Source: Nocardia nova
GTDB taxonomy: Bacteria > Actinomycetota > Actinomycetes > Mycobacteriales > Mycobacteriaceae
NCBI RefSeq assembly: GCF_002933465.1
Contig: NZ_PSZE01000004.1
Location: 124,001-188,000 of the forward strand
Length of the DNA: 64,000 nucleotides
Direction: 5' to 3'
Part shown: piece after piece, positions 35,686 to 44,032 of the stretch
How positions within the stretch are numbered: the first letter of the stretch is position 1
Layout: every line of letters begins with the position of its first letter
Notes under the pieces: generated by a model
What the model saw: the letters and a program-made list of their open reading frames with translations, nothing else
The model's database searches: none
What the model was told of the DNA's origin: nothing
Made by a program: the position numbers and the translations under genes

Positions 35686-36938
35686 CCGATCTCACCAATC
35701 AGCTAGCGATCGCCGAAAAAGAGGAGGTAGGGCGCGGCATCCGCTATCTGCTCGCCGAACCACTGCTCACCGCCAGGTCCGCCCCGGACCGGTTCGACAT
35801 CGTTCGCCGGCGCCGGGTGCCGATCGCCGCGTGGTTCGACACCTTCTGTGGATGGGGGCTCATCGTGGAGCCGCGGGTGGGATACGCGCGGTTGCGCAAG
35901 GTCCGGGCAAGTGCCGATCCCACGCGTCCGGCCCGCAGACATCGTTCCCAGCGCGCACCGTTCGACCGCCGCCGGTATGTGCTGATGTGTGTCGTCGCGG
36001 CGGAGCTCTGCACAGTTCCGGTGACCACGATCGGCATCCTGGCCGGAAATGTCGCGGCCGCTACTGCGAACGAACCGCTGATCAGCGGATTCGACCCGGT
36101 CGACCGGACGGAGCGGCGAGCGTTCGTCGACGTCCTACGACTTTTGGAGTCGTTCGGAGTCCTGGAGACGGTCGACGGAGCGTCGGACAATTACGTCGAT
36201 TCGACGCAGGCGAAGGTGCTCTACCGGGTCGACAACACCCTGTTGCTGCGGCTGCTGGTCACCACGTCGGGGCCATCGCAATTGGGCGTGCCGGTCGAGG
36301 AGGTGCCGCTGCGGCTACCCGACATACTCGGTGAACTGACCCGGGAGCGTCGTTACGGCGCCGCAGCCGAACCTCGAGGTCGTCATGCCGATTCGCCGGC
36401 AGTGCCGGATGCGCAACGTAATCTCTGGTTGCGGCACAGTGTGTTTCGCCGGCTGGTCGACGACCCCGTGCTGTACTTCGACACTCTGACCGACGCCGAG
36501 CGCGCCTACCTGGCGACCCCGACCGGACGGCAGATGCTGAAACGAGCCGCCGATACTGCCGGCTTCGTCCTGGAGGAACGGGCCGAAGGGGTGATGTTCG
36601 TGGATCCCGAGGCCCTGTCCACCGACCAGAAATTCCCCGATGATGCCGCCACCGCCAAGGTCGCCGCGTTGCTGCTGCTGGAAGAGCTGAGCGGCCCGAC
36701 CGCGGTTGAGCAGCTGCGCCGTCACGCGGCGGAACTGTTGCAGCGATTCCCCCGCTGGGCACGCACCTACCGCACCGACGACGGTCCCGGTGACTTGGTT
36801 GCCGACGCGCTGGCGGTGCTCACCCAGTTCCAACTGGTTCGCACCACCACCGCCGGGCTGGTCATCCCCCTGCCCGCCGCGGCGCGCTATCGCGTGCAGC
36901 AGGCTCGTATCGCCGATTCCACCCAGGAGCCGTCATGA
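35682..36938 (+). CDS. jetB: Wadjet subunit JetB, KITE-like (DUF2398)
   Basis: Protein of 418 aa of the DUF2398/TIGR02678 family, corresponding to MukE/KITE subunits that dimerise on the kleisin. Seen are GRGIRYLLAEPLLTA, RRRVPIAAWFDTFCGWGLIV, YVLMCVVAAELCTVPVTTIG, FVDVLRLLESFGVLETVDG, and the C-terminal LVADALAVLTQFQLVRTTTAG. It couples translationally to both neighbours: its ATG overlaps the jetA stop and its TGA overlaps the jetC start. Predicted winged-helix folds would contact DNA and the kleisin. Confidence 0.88.
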   Translation: MTDLTNQLAIAEKEEVGRGIRYLLAEPLLTARSAPDRFDIVRRRRVPIAAWFDTFCGWGLIVEPRVGYARLRKVRASADPTRPARRHRSQRAPFDRRRYVLMCVVAAELCTVPVTTIGILAGNVAAATANEPLISGFDPVDRTERRAFVDVLRLLESFGVLETVDGASDNYVDSTQAKVLYRVDNTLLLRLLVTTSGPSQLGVPVEEVPLRLPDILGELTRERRYGAAAEPRGRHADSPAVPDAQRNLWLRHSVFRRLVDDPVLYFDTLTDAERAYLATPTGRQMLKRAADTAGFVLEERAEGVMFVDPEALSTDQKFPDDAATAKVAALLLLEELSGPTAVEQLRRHAAELLQRFPRWARTYRTDDGPGDLVADALAVLTQFQLVRTTTAGLVIPLPAAARYRVQQARIADSTQEPS

Positions 36939-39900
36939 CCACTGCCACTCAGGTTCGCTGGACGCCGACTCGCGCCGGAATCTTGAACGTCTGGCGCTAC
37001 TACCGCGAAGTATTCGAATTTCACGAGGGCCGGCTGCTGTTACGCGGTGCGAACGGCAGCGGAAAGTCCAAGGCGCTCGAGTTGTTGCTGCCCTTCCTGT
37101 TCGATGCCAGCCTGCGGGCCAATCGGCTCTCGACCTTCGGCACCAATGAACGAACGATGCACTGGAATCTGATGGGGGAGGGCGCCACCGGTGTGACCCG
37201 CGTCGGTTACGTATGGCTCGAATTCCGGCAGCAGGACCGCTGGTTCACCTGCGGTGCCCGACTGCAGGCCACCAGCCGGACCACCAGCGTGCACCCGGAC
37301 TTCTTCACCACCGGTCAGCGGATCGGCGAGCCAGGCGAAGAAGGAGTGCTGGTACTCACCGATTCGGAACGGCCGATCGGCAAATCCGAACTCGATGCCC
37401 GGATCGGTGAGTACGGCGACGTCTATGAGAACGCCGCGGACTACCGGCACGCGGTGCGCACCACCCTGTTTCCGGAGCTATCCGAACAACGGTACGACGC
37501 TCTCATCACGGCGCTGCTGCAGTTGCGGATGCCGAAATTGTCCCAGCGCCTCGATCCCGGACTGTTGTCGACATTGCTGTCAAAAGCACTGCCGCCCTTG
37601 GGAACCGACGAACTTGCCGACCTCGCCGAGGGTTTCGAGCGGCTGGACGCGCAGCGGGAGCGGCTGGCTCGCCTCGATGAGGAATCGGCGGCGGTGGCGA
37701 AACTCGCGCATCAGCAGCGCACGTACGCGCAGCGCGTGCTGCGAGCTCATGCCGGGGAACTGGTGACGGTAACCACCGAACTCGACAGTCTGTCGGAGCG
37801 GGCAAAGGAGGCCTCCGAACAACACACTGCGGCAAACCGGCAGCTCGCAGAAATCCAGCAGAAAGTGGTCGATCTCGAAAAGACGCATGCCCGGCTCGTC
37901 TCGCGGCGGGATGGGCTGATGAAGTCTCACGCCTACCGGGAGGGCGCGAAACTCGAGGATTTGCGTGCGGACGCAGCAAGGGCGCAACGATGGTACAACG
38001 GTGCCCAGGAGCGGGCCCGTCGCGACGCTGCCGCGGCGGGTGCGGCGGCCCGGCGGTATCGGCAGGCCCAGGAGGCCGCCGAATCGTGGCGGGAAGCTGT
38101 GGCCCAGGCCGCAACAGAAGTACGGCACGCGGCCCTACCCTGCGGAATGGGCGCCACTGTGGACGAGATGGCCGCGGGTTCGGCACTGTCGGCTTGCTCC
38201 GGCCTACTTCGCAATTCTGTTGCGGCGCGCGATGATCGGATTCGGCTGGTCGAACGGGATATCGCGGAGCACGAGAAGAAGCGGGCGTTGAGTGAGGCCG
38301 CGGAAAAGCGTGTCGAGCAGGCCCGGGATGACCTGACAGCCGCCGATGAGCGACTGCGCACCGCCGGTGACGAACGAGATCGAGCGCTCGAATCGCTGCA
38401 GCACGGAATCGAGGAGTGGGTGCGGAACTGCTCCGAACTGCGTCTGGATGTCGAGTCGCTTGTTTCCGTCGCGGATTCGGACACCGGATTCGCTGAGCGT
38501 GTCAACGATGCTGTCGCCGACGCACGCGAGGGCATCGCTGCCGCGACCGAAGCCTGCCGCCGGGATAAAGAAGAGGCGGTTGCGGAGCGTGATCGCACGG
38601 CCGCCGAACGTGAGAAGCTGCTCACCGAACAGGACGTGCCCCCCACTGCGCCAGGATGGCGAACGGCCGACCGGTCCGTTATGTCCGGTGCACCCCTGTG
38701 GCAGTTGGTCGATTTCCCACCGGCACTGGATTCCGCCACGGCCGCGGCGATCGAAGCCGCACTCGAGTCGTCCGGTCTCCTCGATGCCTGGATCGGCTCC
38801 CGAGGCGAGATAATCGGCCACGATATCTTCGCCGACCCTGACGCAGTTCGGGCTGTTTCCGGTGATTCCCTCGCCGATGTGCTGACCGTGCATGACGAGG
38901 GCGGAGCGGAAGCCGAGTCGGTACGAAAGGTGCTGGCAGCCATATCCTTCGGCCGGACGCTCACCGATGGTCCGGCGATGGCGGTCGCCTCGGACGGCAG
39001 CTGGCGCGTCGGTAACCTGCACGGTAGCTGGGCCAAATCGGCGGCCACCTATATCGGTGTCGAAGCCAGGAGACGAAACCGGCAGCGCCGCATCGCCGGA
39101 CTCGACTCCACCATCGCCGAAATCAACGGGCGCATCGAGCATTACGACCTGAAGCTGGAGGAGCTGTCGAACCGGCGCCGGTCGATCGACGCCGACGTGC
39201 GGGCACAACCGGACCGCGGCGTCTTTCGCTCCGCCCGGACGGCCCTCGCGGAAGCGGACCGCAGCCGGGATTCGGCGGACCGGGCAGTGCGGACTGCGAT
39301 CGACGATCTGCGCAGCGCGCAAGCAGCGCAGACAGCCGCGTTGGAGAACCTCCACATGCGCAGTGCCGAGAGCGGATTGCCGACCGAACTGTCGGCATTG
39401 GAAGCACTCCGCGCCGCGTTGAAGTCGTTCCAAGGGAAAGCGCAGACGTGGCTCGACCACCGCCGCGACCTCCAACATGCCGAGACCGACGAGCGAGCCA
39501 GTGCCGAAAGCGCCGCCGACGCGGCCGATGAGGCACAACGATCCGCCGAAAACGAAGAGCGCGCTGCATCCGAACTCCGTGACGCCAGTGAGCAATTGCA
39601 GGCTGTCGAAGATTCCGTGGGCATGGAATACCGCGAGGTGTTGAACGAGATCGCGACGTTGCGGAGCGAAATCGCCACCACCGCAGATTCTTTGGACGCC
39701 GAACGTAACCGCGAGCGCGATTGGACCGGTAAAGAAGCCGCGCTGAGCACCAAGGCCGACGCCGCCGCGCAGGCTCACCGGGACAAGGCCGCCGAGCGCG
39801 ACCTCGTCGCCCAGCGGTTCCGCGAGCTTGCTGGCGGAAACCTGGCAGCAGACGCCGAAATCCCTGATTCCGAGAGTTTCCGCGAACTGCTCGCCGGTTC

Positions 39901-40927
39901 CGGCGGCGTCCGTGCGGCTCTCGACGCCGCCCGCAGGGTGACGGCTGCCTGGCCAACCATCCCGCACACCGCGAACAATATCGGCGATGCCCTGCGCCGC
40001 CTCAGCGAATCCGTGCACGAATGTCGCACGTCACTGAGCGCTCGTGCCGATCTGGACCTCGAATCAGACGGCGACGTCCAACTTTTCACCGCGGTCGTCG
40101 ACGGTGTGCGTGTCGGCGCCGCCGGTCTGAAGGACATCCTGCGGCGAGAAGCCGACCAGAGCCGCAACGACATCACCCAGCACGAACACGAACTGTTCGA
40201 CAAGACCCTCACCGGTGACACCCGCCGTCACCTCGCTTCCAGAATCCGGCAGGCGAACGCACTCGTCGACGCCATGAACGACCACCTGTCGCGCGTGCGC
40301 ACCGCCTCCGACGTCGGCGTGCAATTGCGGTGGCAGGTCGGTAAGGACCTGCCACCGGGCACTGCCGCGGCCCGCGAGTTGCTCTTGAAGGACCCCGCTC
40401 GTCTCAATGATGCCGATCGTGAAGCCCTGCATAGGTTCCTGCGTGACCGCATCGAGGAAGCCAAGGCCGCTGACTCGGCCACCAGCTGGGAACAGCAACT
40501 TGCCGAGGTGTTCGACTACACCCGATGGCACCAGTTCACAGTCCGTATCGACCGTGGACGCGGGGAGGGTTTCCAGGAACTCACCAAGAAACTGCACGGC
40601 GCCCTCTCCGGCGGCGAGAAGGCCATCGCTCTGCACCTGCCGCTGTTCGCGGCTGTCGCCGCGCATTACCACGCCAGCCCCACAGCGCCCCGAGTGATCC
40701 TGCTCGACGAAGTGTTCGTCGGCGTCGACACCGCCAACCGCGGCCAGATCTTCGCCCTGCTGTCCGCACTGTCACTCGACCTGGTCCTCACCTCCGACCA
40801 CGAATGGTGCACCTACTCCGAACTGAGCGGAATCGCCATCCACCAGATCGTCACGGGCGACGACAGTAATGCTGTGACGACAGTCCGGTTCACGTGGAAT
40901 GGGTCGGAGCTGGAAGCGGCGGCGTAG
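36935..40927 (+). CDS. jetC: Wadjet SMC-like ATPase JetC (TIGR02680)
   Basis: Protein of 1330 aa, a MukB/SMC-type ATPase. Walker A GANGSGKS occupies residues 38-45. Long coiled coils follow on both sides of a central hinge-like region (about 560-700, with PLWQLVDFPPALDSATAAAI). The ABC signature LSGGEK is at 1224-1229 and Walker B VILLDEVFVGVD at 1254-1265. A dimer would extrude DNA loops with ATP and present plasmid DNA to JetD. It is the last gene of the operon; the next gene is convergent with 21 bp between stops. All catalytic residues are present, so the system looks intact. Confidence 0.92.
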   Translation: MTTATQVRWTPTRAGILNVWRYYREVFEFHEGRLLLRGANGSGKSKALELLLPFLFDASLRANRLSTFGTNERTMHWNLMGEGATGVTRVGYVWLEFRQQDRWFTCGARLQATSRTTSVHPDFFTTGQRIGEPGEEGVLVLTDSERPIGKSELDARIGEYGDVYENAADYRHAVRTTLFPELSEQRYDALITALLQLRMPKLSQRLDPGLLSTLLSKALPPLGTDELADLAEGFERLDAQRERLARLDEESAAVAKLAHQQRTYAQRVLRAHAGELVTVTTELDSLSERAKEASEQHTAANRQLAEIQQKVVDLEKTHARLVSRRDGLMKSHAYREGAKLEDLRADAARAQRWYNGAQERARRDAAAAGAAARRYRQAQEAAESWREAVAQAATEVRHAALPCGMGATVDEMAAGSALSACSGLLRNSVAARDDRIRLVERDIAEHEKKRALSEAAEKRVEQARDDLTAADERLRTAGDERDRALESLQHGIEEWVRNCSELRLDVESLVSVADSDTGFAERVNDAVADAREGIAAATEACRRDKEEAVAERDRTAAEREKLLTEQDVPPTAPGWRTADRSVMSGAPLWQLVDFPPALDSATAAAIEAALESSGLLDAWIGSRGEIIGHDIFADPDAVRAVSGDSLADVLTVHDEGGAEAESVRKVLAAISFGRTLTDGPAMAVASDGSWRVGNLHGSWAKSAATYIGVEARRRNRQRRIAGLDSTIAEINGRIEHYDLKLEELSNRRRSIDADVRAQPDRGVFRSARTALAEADRSRDSADRAVRTAIDDLRSAQAAQTAALENLHMRSAESGLPTELSALEALRAALKSFQGKAQTWLDHRRDLQHAETDERASAESAADAADEAQRSAENEERAASELRDASEQLQAVEDSVGMEYREVLNEIATLRSEIATTADSLDAERNRERDWTGKEAALSTKADAAAQAHRDKAAERDLVAQRFRELAGGNLAADAEIPDSESFRELLAGSGGVRAALDAARRVTAAWPTIPHTANNIGDALRRLSESVHECRTSLSARADLDLESDGDVQLFTAVVDGVRVGAAGLKDILRREADQSRNDITQHEHELFDKTLTGDTRRHLASRIRQANALVDAMNDHLSRVRTASDVGVQLRWQVGKDLPPGTAAARELLLKDPARLNDADREALHRFLRDRIEEAKAADSATSWEQQLAEVFDYTRWHQFTVRIDRGRGEGFQELTKKLHGALSGGEKAIALHLPLFAAVAAHYHASPTAPRVILLDEVFVGVDTANRGQIFALLSALSLDLVLTSDHEWCTYSELSGIAIHQIVTGDDSNAVTTVRFTWNGSELEAAA

Positions 40928-40948
40928 CTGGGAGGCGGCGGCCTGAGC

Positions 40949-41623
40949 TCAAAATTCCAGCTCGGACCAGGGGATACTGATGGGAAACGGGTGATTGATG
41001 GTGACCGCCCCCGCATCCGTAGGGGACCAGGCTCCGGCCAGGACATAGTTGGCGCGATGCAACACGGTGATGCCGGGATCTGGGGGTTTTACCTCGGGGA
41101 TCAGCGTATAGGCGTGGATGTGCGCGATCTCGCTGCGGTGCGTGGCAAGGGTCACTTCCCAATACCACGGGATTCCGGCTCGTGCGTAGCGAGCCTTCTT
41201 CGCTTCCATGTCGGCATCCGAATTGGACGGTGAGAGCACTTCGCCCACCAGAACCACCCGATCGGATCGGACGTACTGGTACGGCTCCGATAGGCACCGG
41301 TAGACCATGAAGTCCGGTGTGACGAAATCCGACATGCCGGTGCGTCCGAAGAACACGTTGGTCTCGGTGCTTACCCGCAAGCACTGCTCGGGATCCGCCT
41401 TCAATGCTGCTTTGGCGCAGGCGCGCAGGCCATTCCAGATCAGGTTGGTGAATTCGTGATGTTCGAGCGGGCAGTGTGGTGTCCACACCACGCGCCCGTT
41501 CCAGAGCTCGATACGCTCGGCGATCTCATCGGGAAGTGTCCCCAGTTCGTCCCAGGTCAAGTGCCCCGGGAGTTCGGGGCGCTTCGCCTCTGGGACGGCC
41601 ACGCAGTCATGGTAGTTCAGCAT
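40949..41623 (-). CDS. Uma2 family (DUF820) putative endonuclease
   Basis: Protein of 224 aa in the Uma2/DUF820 restriction-endonuclease-like fold. Core features: LTWDELGTLPDEIAERIELW, then PDFMVYRCL, the active-site stretch VGEVLSPSNSDADMEAKKARYARAG with the conserved Glu, Asp and Lys pattern, and IPWYWEV. DUF820 genes are abundant in actinobacteria and often have no defined role. It converges with jetC. A very similar gene lies at 52264-52917. Nuclease activity is a family-level inference. Confidence 0.82.
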   Translation of the reverse strand: MLNYHDCVAVPEAKRPELPGHLTWDELGTLPDEIAERIELWNGRVVWTPHCPLEHHEFTNLIWNGLRACAKAALKADPEQCLRVSTETNVFFGRTGMSDFVTPDFMVYRCLSEPYQYVRSDRVVLVGEVLSPSNSDADMEAKKARYARAGIPWYWEVTLATHRSEIAHIHAYTLIPEVKPPDPGITVLHRANYVLAGAWSPTDAGAVTINHPFPISIPWSELEF

Positions 41624-41740
41624 GCGTCGATCTAGTTCGTGCCAGCAGAACCCGGCTTCGACGAATACCGGAGCCACCGATCACGGCACCCGGACAGCCA
41701 GGGTTGCCGACGTGGCTCGCGCGCGAGGGTAGGGCGGCGC

Positions 41741-42289
41741 TCAGTCTCGTCGGCGCGCGTCGGACGGGGTGTGCCGGAGAAGTCGAGACACGGTGATCGT
41801 GGCCAGGTAGACCAGGAACGGGGGCCCTAGCAATACCACGACTCCGACCAGCAGATAGGGCCATAGTGGGGCGGCCAGGACAACGAGCAGGCCGGCGCCG
41901 ATCTTGCGGATCACACCACGAAACGCAAGCATGGCCGCGGGGACGGCTATCTCGAGCGCCAGCCACCACCCTCCTCGCGGATGTATTCCATACGGTGACA
42001 GCGCGACCCGGAGCACCACTGCGGCGGCGGCCGTGCCGATGCCGAGCCATCCGACCCATTCGGTGAGGAAGGAACGTATCCGAGCCAAGCGACCGCGACC
42101 GTCGGCGAAGGTCTTGTCCCACTCGCGGCGCGTGCCGGACAAGATGGCGATCGGCAGCCAGACCACCCAGCTGCCGTATACGGCAGCCATTGTGTCGATT
42201 TGATCGTAGGCTGCCGGCCCGACGAGCAGTGCGGTGGCGGCCAGTCCTGACCCGAGCGCCGCAACGGGACCCGGTGGCTCGCTTGTCAT
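41741..42289 (-). CDS. DUF2637-like membrane protein, unassigned
   Basis: Protein of 182 aa with about four membrane segments (AATALLVGPAAYDQID; TMAAVYGSWVVWLPIAIL; GIGTAAAAVVLRVAL; GLLVVLAAPLWPYLLVGVVVL) separated by short basic loops. It starts at the ATG at 42289. The label DUF2637-like is only a guess from its topology and I have no motif to support it. No signal peptide or partner is visible. It lies between Uma2 and the second P450, so it is part of the accessory block. Confidence 0.6.
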   Translation of the reverse strand: MTSEPPGPVAALGSGLAATALLVGPAAYDQIDTMAAVYGSWVVWLPIAILSGTRREWDKTFADGRGRLARIRSFLTEWVGWLGIGTAAAAVVLRVALSPYGIHPRGGWWLALEIAVPAAMLAFRGVIRKIGAGLLVVLAAPLWPYLLVGVVVLLGPPFLVYLATITVSRLLRHTPSDARRRD

Positions 42290-42376
42290 TCCAGAGCGAT
42301 ACCTTCCTCTCGGCCCCTGCACTTCTCGCCCTTCCTCTGCGCTCGCGACGATACCTGCGGCAGGCTGGTCGGCTCG

Positions 42377-42496
42377 TCAGCGATGGTTCGTGCCGTCGAG
42401 TTGGTCGAGAACCGCTGCGGTGTGGGCGTAGTCGGACTTCAGCTCCTTCTCGGTGGAGGCGTTCGTCCGGGTCGGGCGTCCAGAGTGTTGTGACAC
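42377..42496 (-). CDS. possible 39-residue protein
   Basis: A GTG-started frame with GC-biased third positions, containing NASTEKELKSDYAHTAAVLD and ending QLDGTNHR. No good ribosome site precedes it. It may be the end of a lost gene or a genuine small protein. The rest of the 42290-42642 gap has no gene I can support. Confidence 0.3.
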   Translation of the reverse strand: MSQHSGRPTRTNASTEKELKSDYAHTAAVLDQLDGTNHR

Positions 42497-42577
42497 CGGC
42501 CGACGATCTGTTTTACGAATAAGCTAGCTGGCGGGCTGCCACAGCCCCTATTCTCACCACAAGCATGAGGTTACGTT

Positions 42578-42587
42578 GTTAGCTAAC
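42578..42587. promoter_or_regulatory. GTTAGCTAAC palindrome upstream of the second P450
   Basis: A perfect 10-bp palindrome lies 55 bp before the TTG start of the P450 in an AT-rich stretch of a 350-bp gap. It is a candidate operator. No regulator is adjacent. Confidence 0.35.
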
Positions 42588-42642
42588 GACCGATAGCGAA
42601 TCCCCTGCCGCGCTTGTTGGTTCATCCCCTGGAGTCACCCCT

Positions 42643-43905
42643 TTGTCAAGCCCACCTTCTGACCTGTCTGCCGCCACCGGCTGCCCCGTCCAGCAGGCCG
42701 GCTCCCCGGTCGACACCGACGGCCCCCGGATCGTGCTGGACACACCGGAATTCGTTTCCGACCCGCACCGCGCCTATGAAGCGATGCGCCGTCGCTACGG
42801 CTCCCTGGTGCCGATCGAGCTGGCGCCCGGCGTACCGGCGACCCTGGTCATCGGCTATTACACCGCGTTGCGGATCCTCAACGATCCCGACCACTTCCCG
42901 GCCGACCCGCGGGCGTGGGAGAGGACCGTTCCCGCGGATTGCCCAGTTCGGCCGATCATGGAGTGGTATCCGAACGTGATTCGCAGCGCCGGCAATGCTC
43001 ACGCGCGGTATCGGCAGGCCTTCACGGCCGCCTTCGACCGGGTCGACCTGCACGAATTGCACACCACCGTCGAGAAAATCGCCATCCCGCTGATCAACGG
43101 ATTCTGTGAATCCGGTTCGGCGGATCTGGTATCGCAGTACGCATTCCCGCTGGCTTTCGAGGTGCTGAACCGCATGGTCGGCTGTTCGCCGGAGTTGGGT
43201 CAGCGCGTCGCCACCGGGATGGCCGCGATATTCGACACGGTGAACGCCGCGTGGGGTATGGACCATATGAGTCAGGCGCTGATGGAGCAGGTGCAGCTGC
43301 GCCGCGCCGCACCCGCCGACGATGTCACCTCGCATCTGGCGCATCATCCGGCCAAACTGACCGACGAGGAGATGGTCCGCAACCTGATCGTCTTCTATGG
43401 CGGGGGTATCGAGCCGCAGCAGAATCTGATTTCCAATACGCTGCTGCTGATGATCACCGCCGAGGGTTTCGGCGGCGACATCCTCGGCGGTAACCTGTCC
43501 ACTCGCGATGCGCTGGACGAGGTGCTGTTCACCGATCCGCCGCTGGCCAACTTCTGCATGACCTATCCGCGCCAGCCGATTCTGATCGACAACACCTGGC
43601 TTCCCGCGCATCAGCCGGTGGTGGTCAGTCTGGCTGCCTGCAATAACGATCCCGACATCGCGGGTGGCGATCGCACCGGTAATCGCTCGCATCTGGCCTG
43701 GGGTGCGGGCCCGCATGCGTGCCCGGCTCGTTCGGTGGGTTATCTGGTGGTCCAGGACGCGATCGATCAGCTGCTCGATGCGCTGCCGGAGATCCGCCTC
43801 GCTGTCGATCCGAGTGAGATCAGCTGGCGGCCTGGGCCATTCCATCGATCGATGGCGGCACTGCCGGTCACTTTCCCCCCATCACCTCGGCTGAATCTGA
43901 GGTAG
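42643..43905 (+). CDS. cytochrome P450 resembling CYP157, paralogue of 28044-29297
   Basis: Protein of 420 aa starting at TTG with GGAG 8 nt upstream. The heme ligand is C360 in WGAGPHACPAR and the I-helix is YGGGIEPQQN. The K-helix reads E293-V-L-F296 (DEVLFTDPPLANF), again without the ExxR arginine. Runs such as VPIELAPGVPATLVI and PLANFCMTYPRQP are shared with the first P450, so the two are paralogues. The I-helix Thr is replaced (GIEPQ), which may alter oxygen activation. No ferredoxin or reductase is adjacent. Confidence 0.88.
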   Translation: MSSPPSDLSAATGCPVQQAGSPVDTDGPRIVLDTPEFVSDPHRAYEAMRRRYGSLVPIELAPGVPATLVIGYYTALRILNDPDHFPADPRAWERTVPADCPVRPIMEWYPNVIRSAGNAHARYRQAFTAAFDRVDLHELHTTVEKIAIPLINGFCESGSADLVSQYAFPLAFEVLNRMVGCSPELGQRVATGMAAIFDTVNAAWGMDHMSQALMEQVQLRRAAPADDVTSHLAHHPAKLTDEEMVRNLIVFYGGGIEPQQNLISNTLLLMITAEGFGGDILGGNLSTRDALDEVLFTDPPLANFCMTYPRQPILIDNTWLPAHQPVVVSLAACNNDPDIAGGDRTGNRSHLAWGAGPHACPARSVGYLVVQDAIDQLLDALPEIRLAVDPSEISWRPGPFHRSMAALPVTFPPSPRLNLR

Positions 43906-44032
43906 GGAGTTTCCGGTGGCGCGCTTGGCATTCCAGCGCCACACTTTCCCTCTGGCGCGCCGCGCCTCCCGCTTGTTCTTCATGTGGTGTGCTCTGGTGC
44001 GGTTTCTCGGGCAGTTCGTCTTGTGTGCCCGA

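Noticed and set aside
38204..40018. A 604-codon minus-strand frame inside jetC
   Set aside because: Shadow of the coiled-coil part of the SMC ATPase, with no recognisable domain.
28044..43905. Conservon genes (histidine kinase-like, roadblock, DUF742, GTPase) that usually accompany CYP157
   Set aside because: Searched for on both strands around both P450s; none found in this window.
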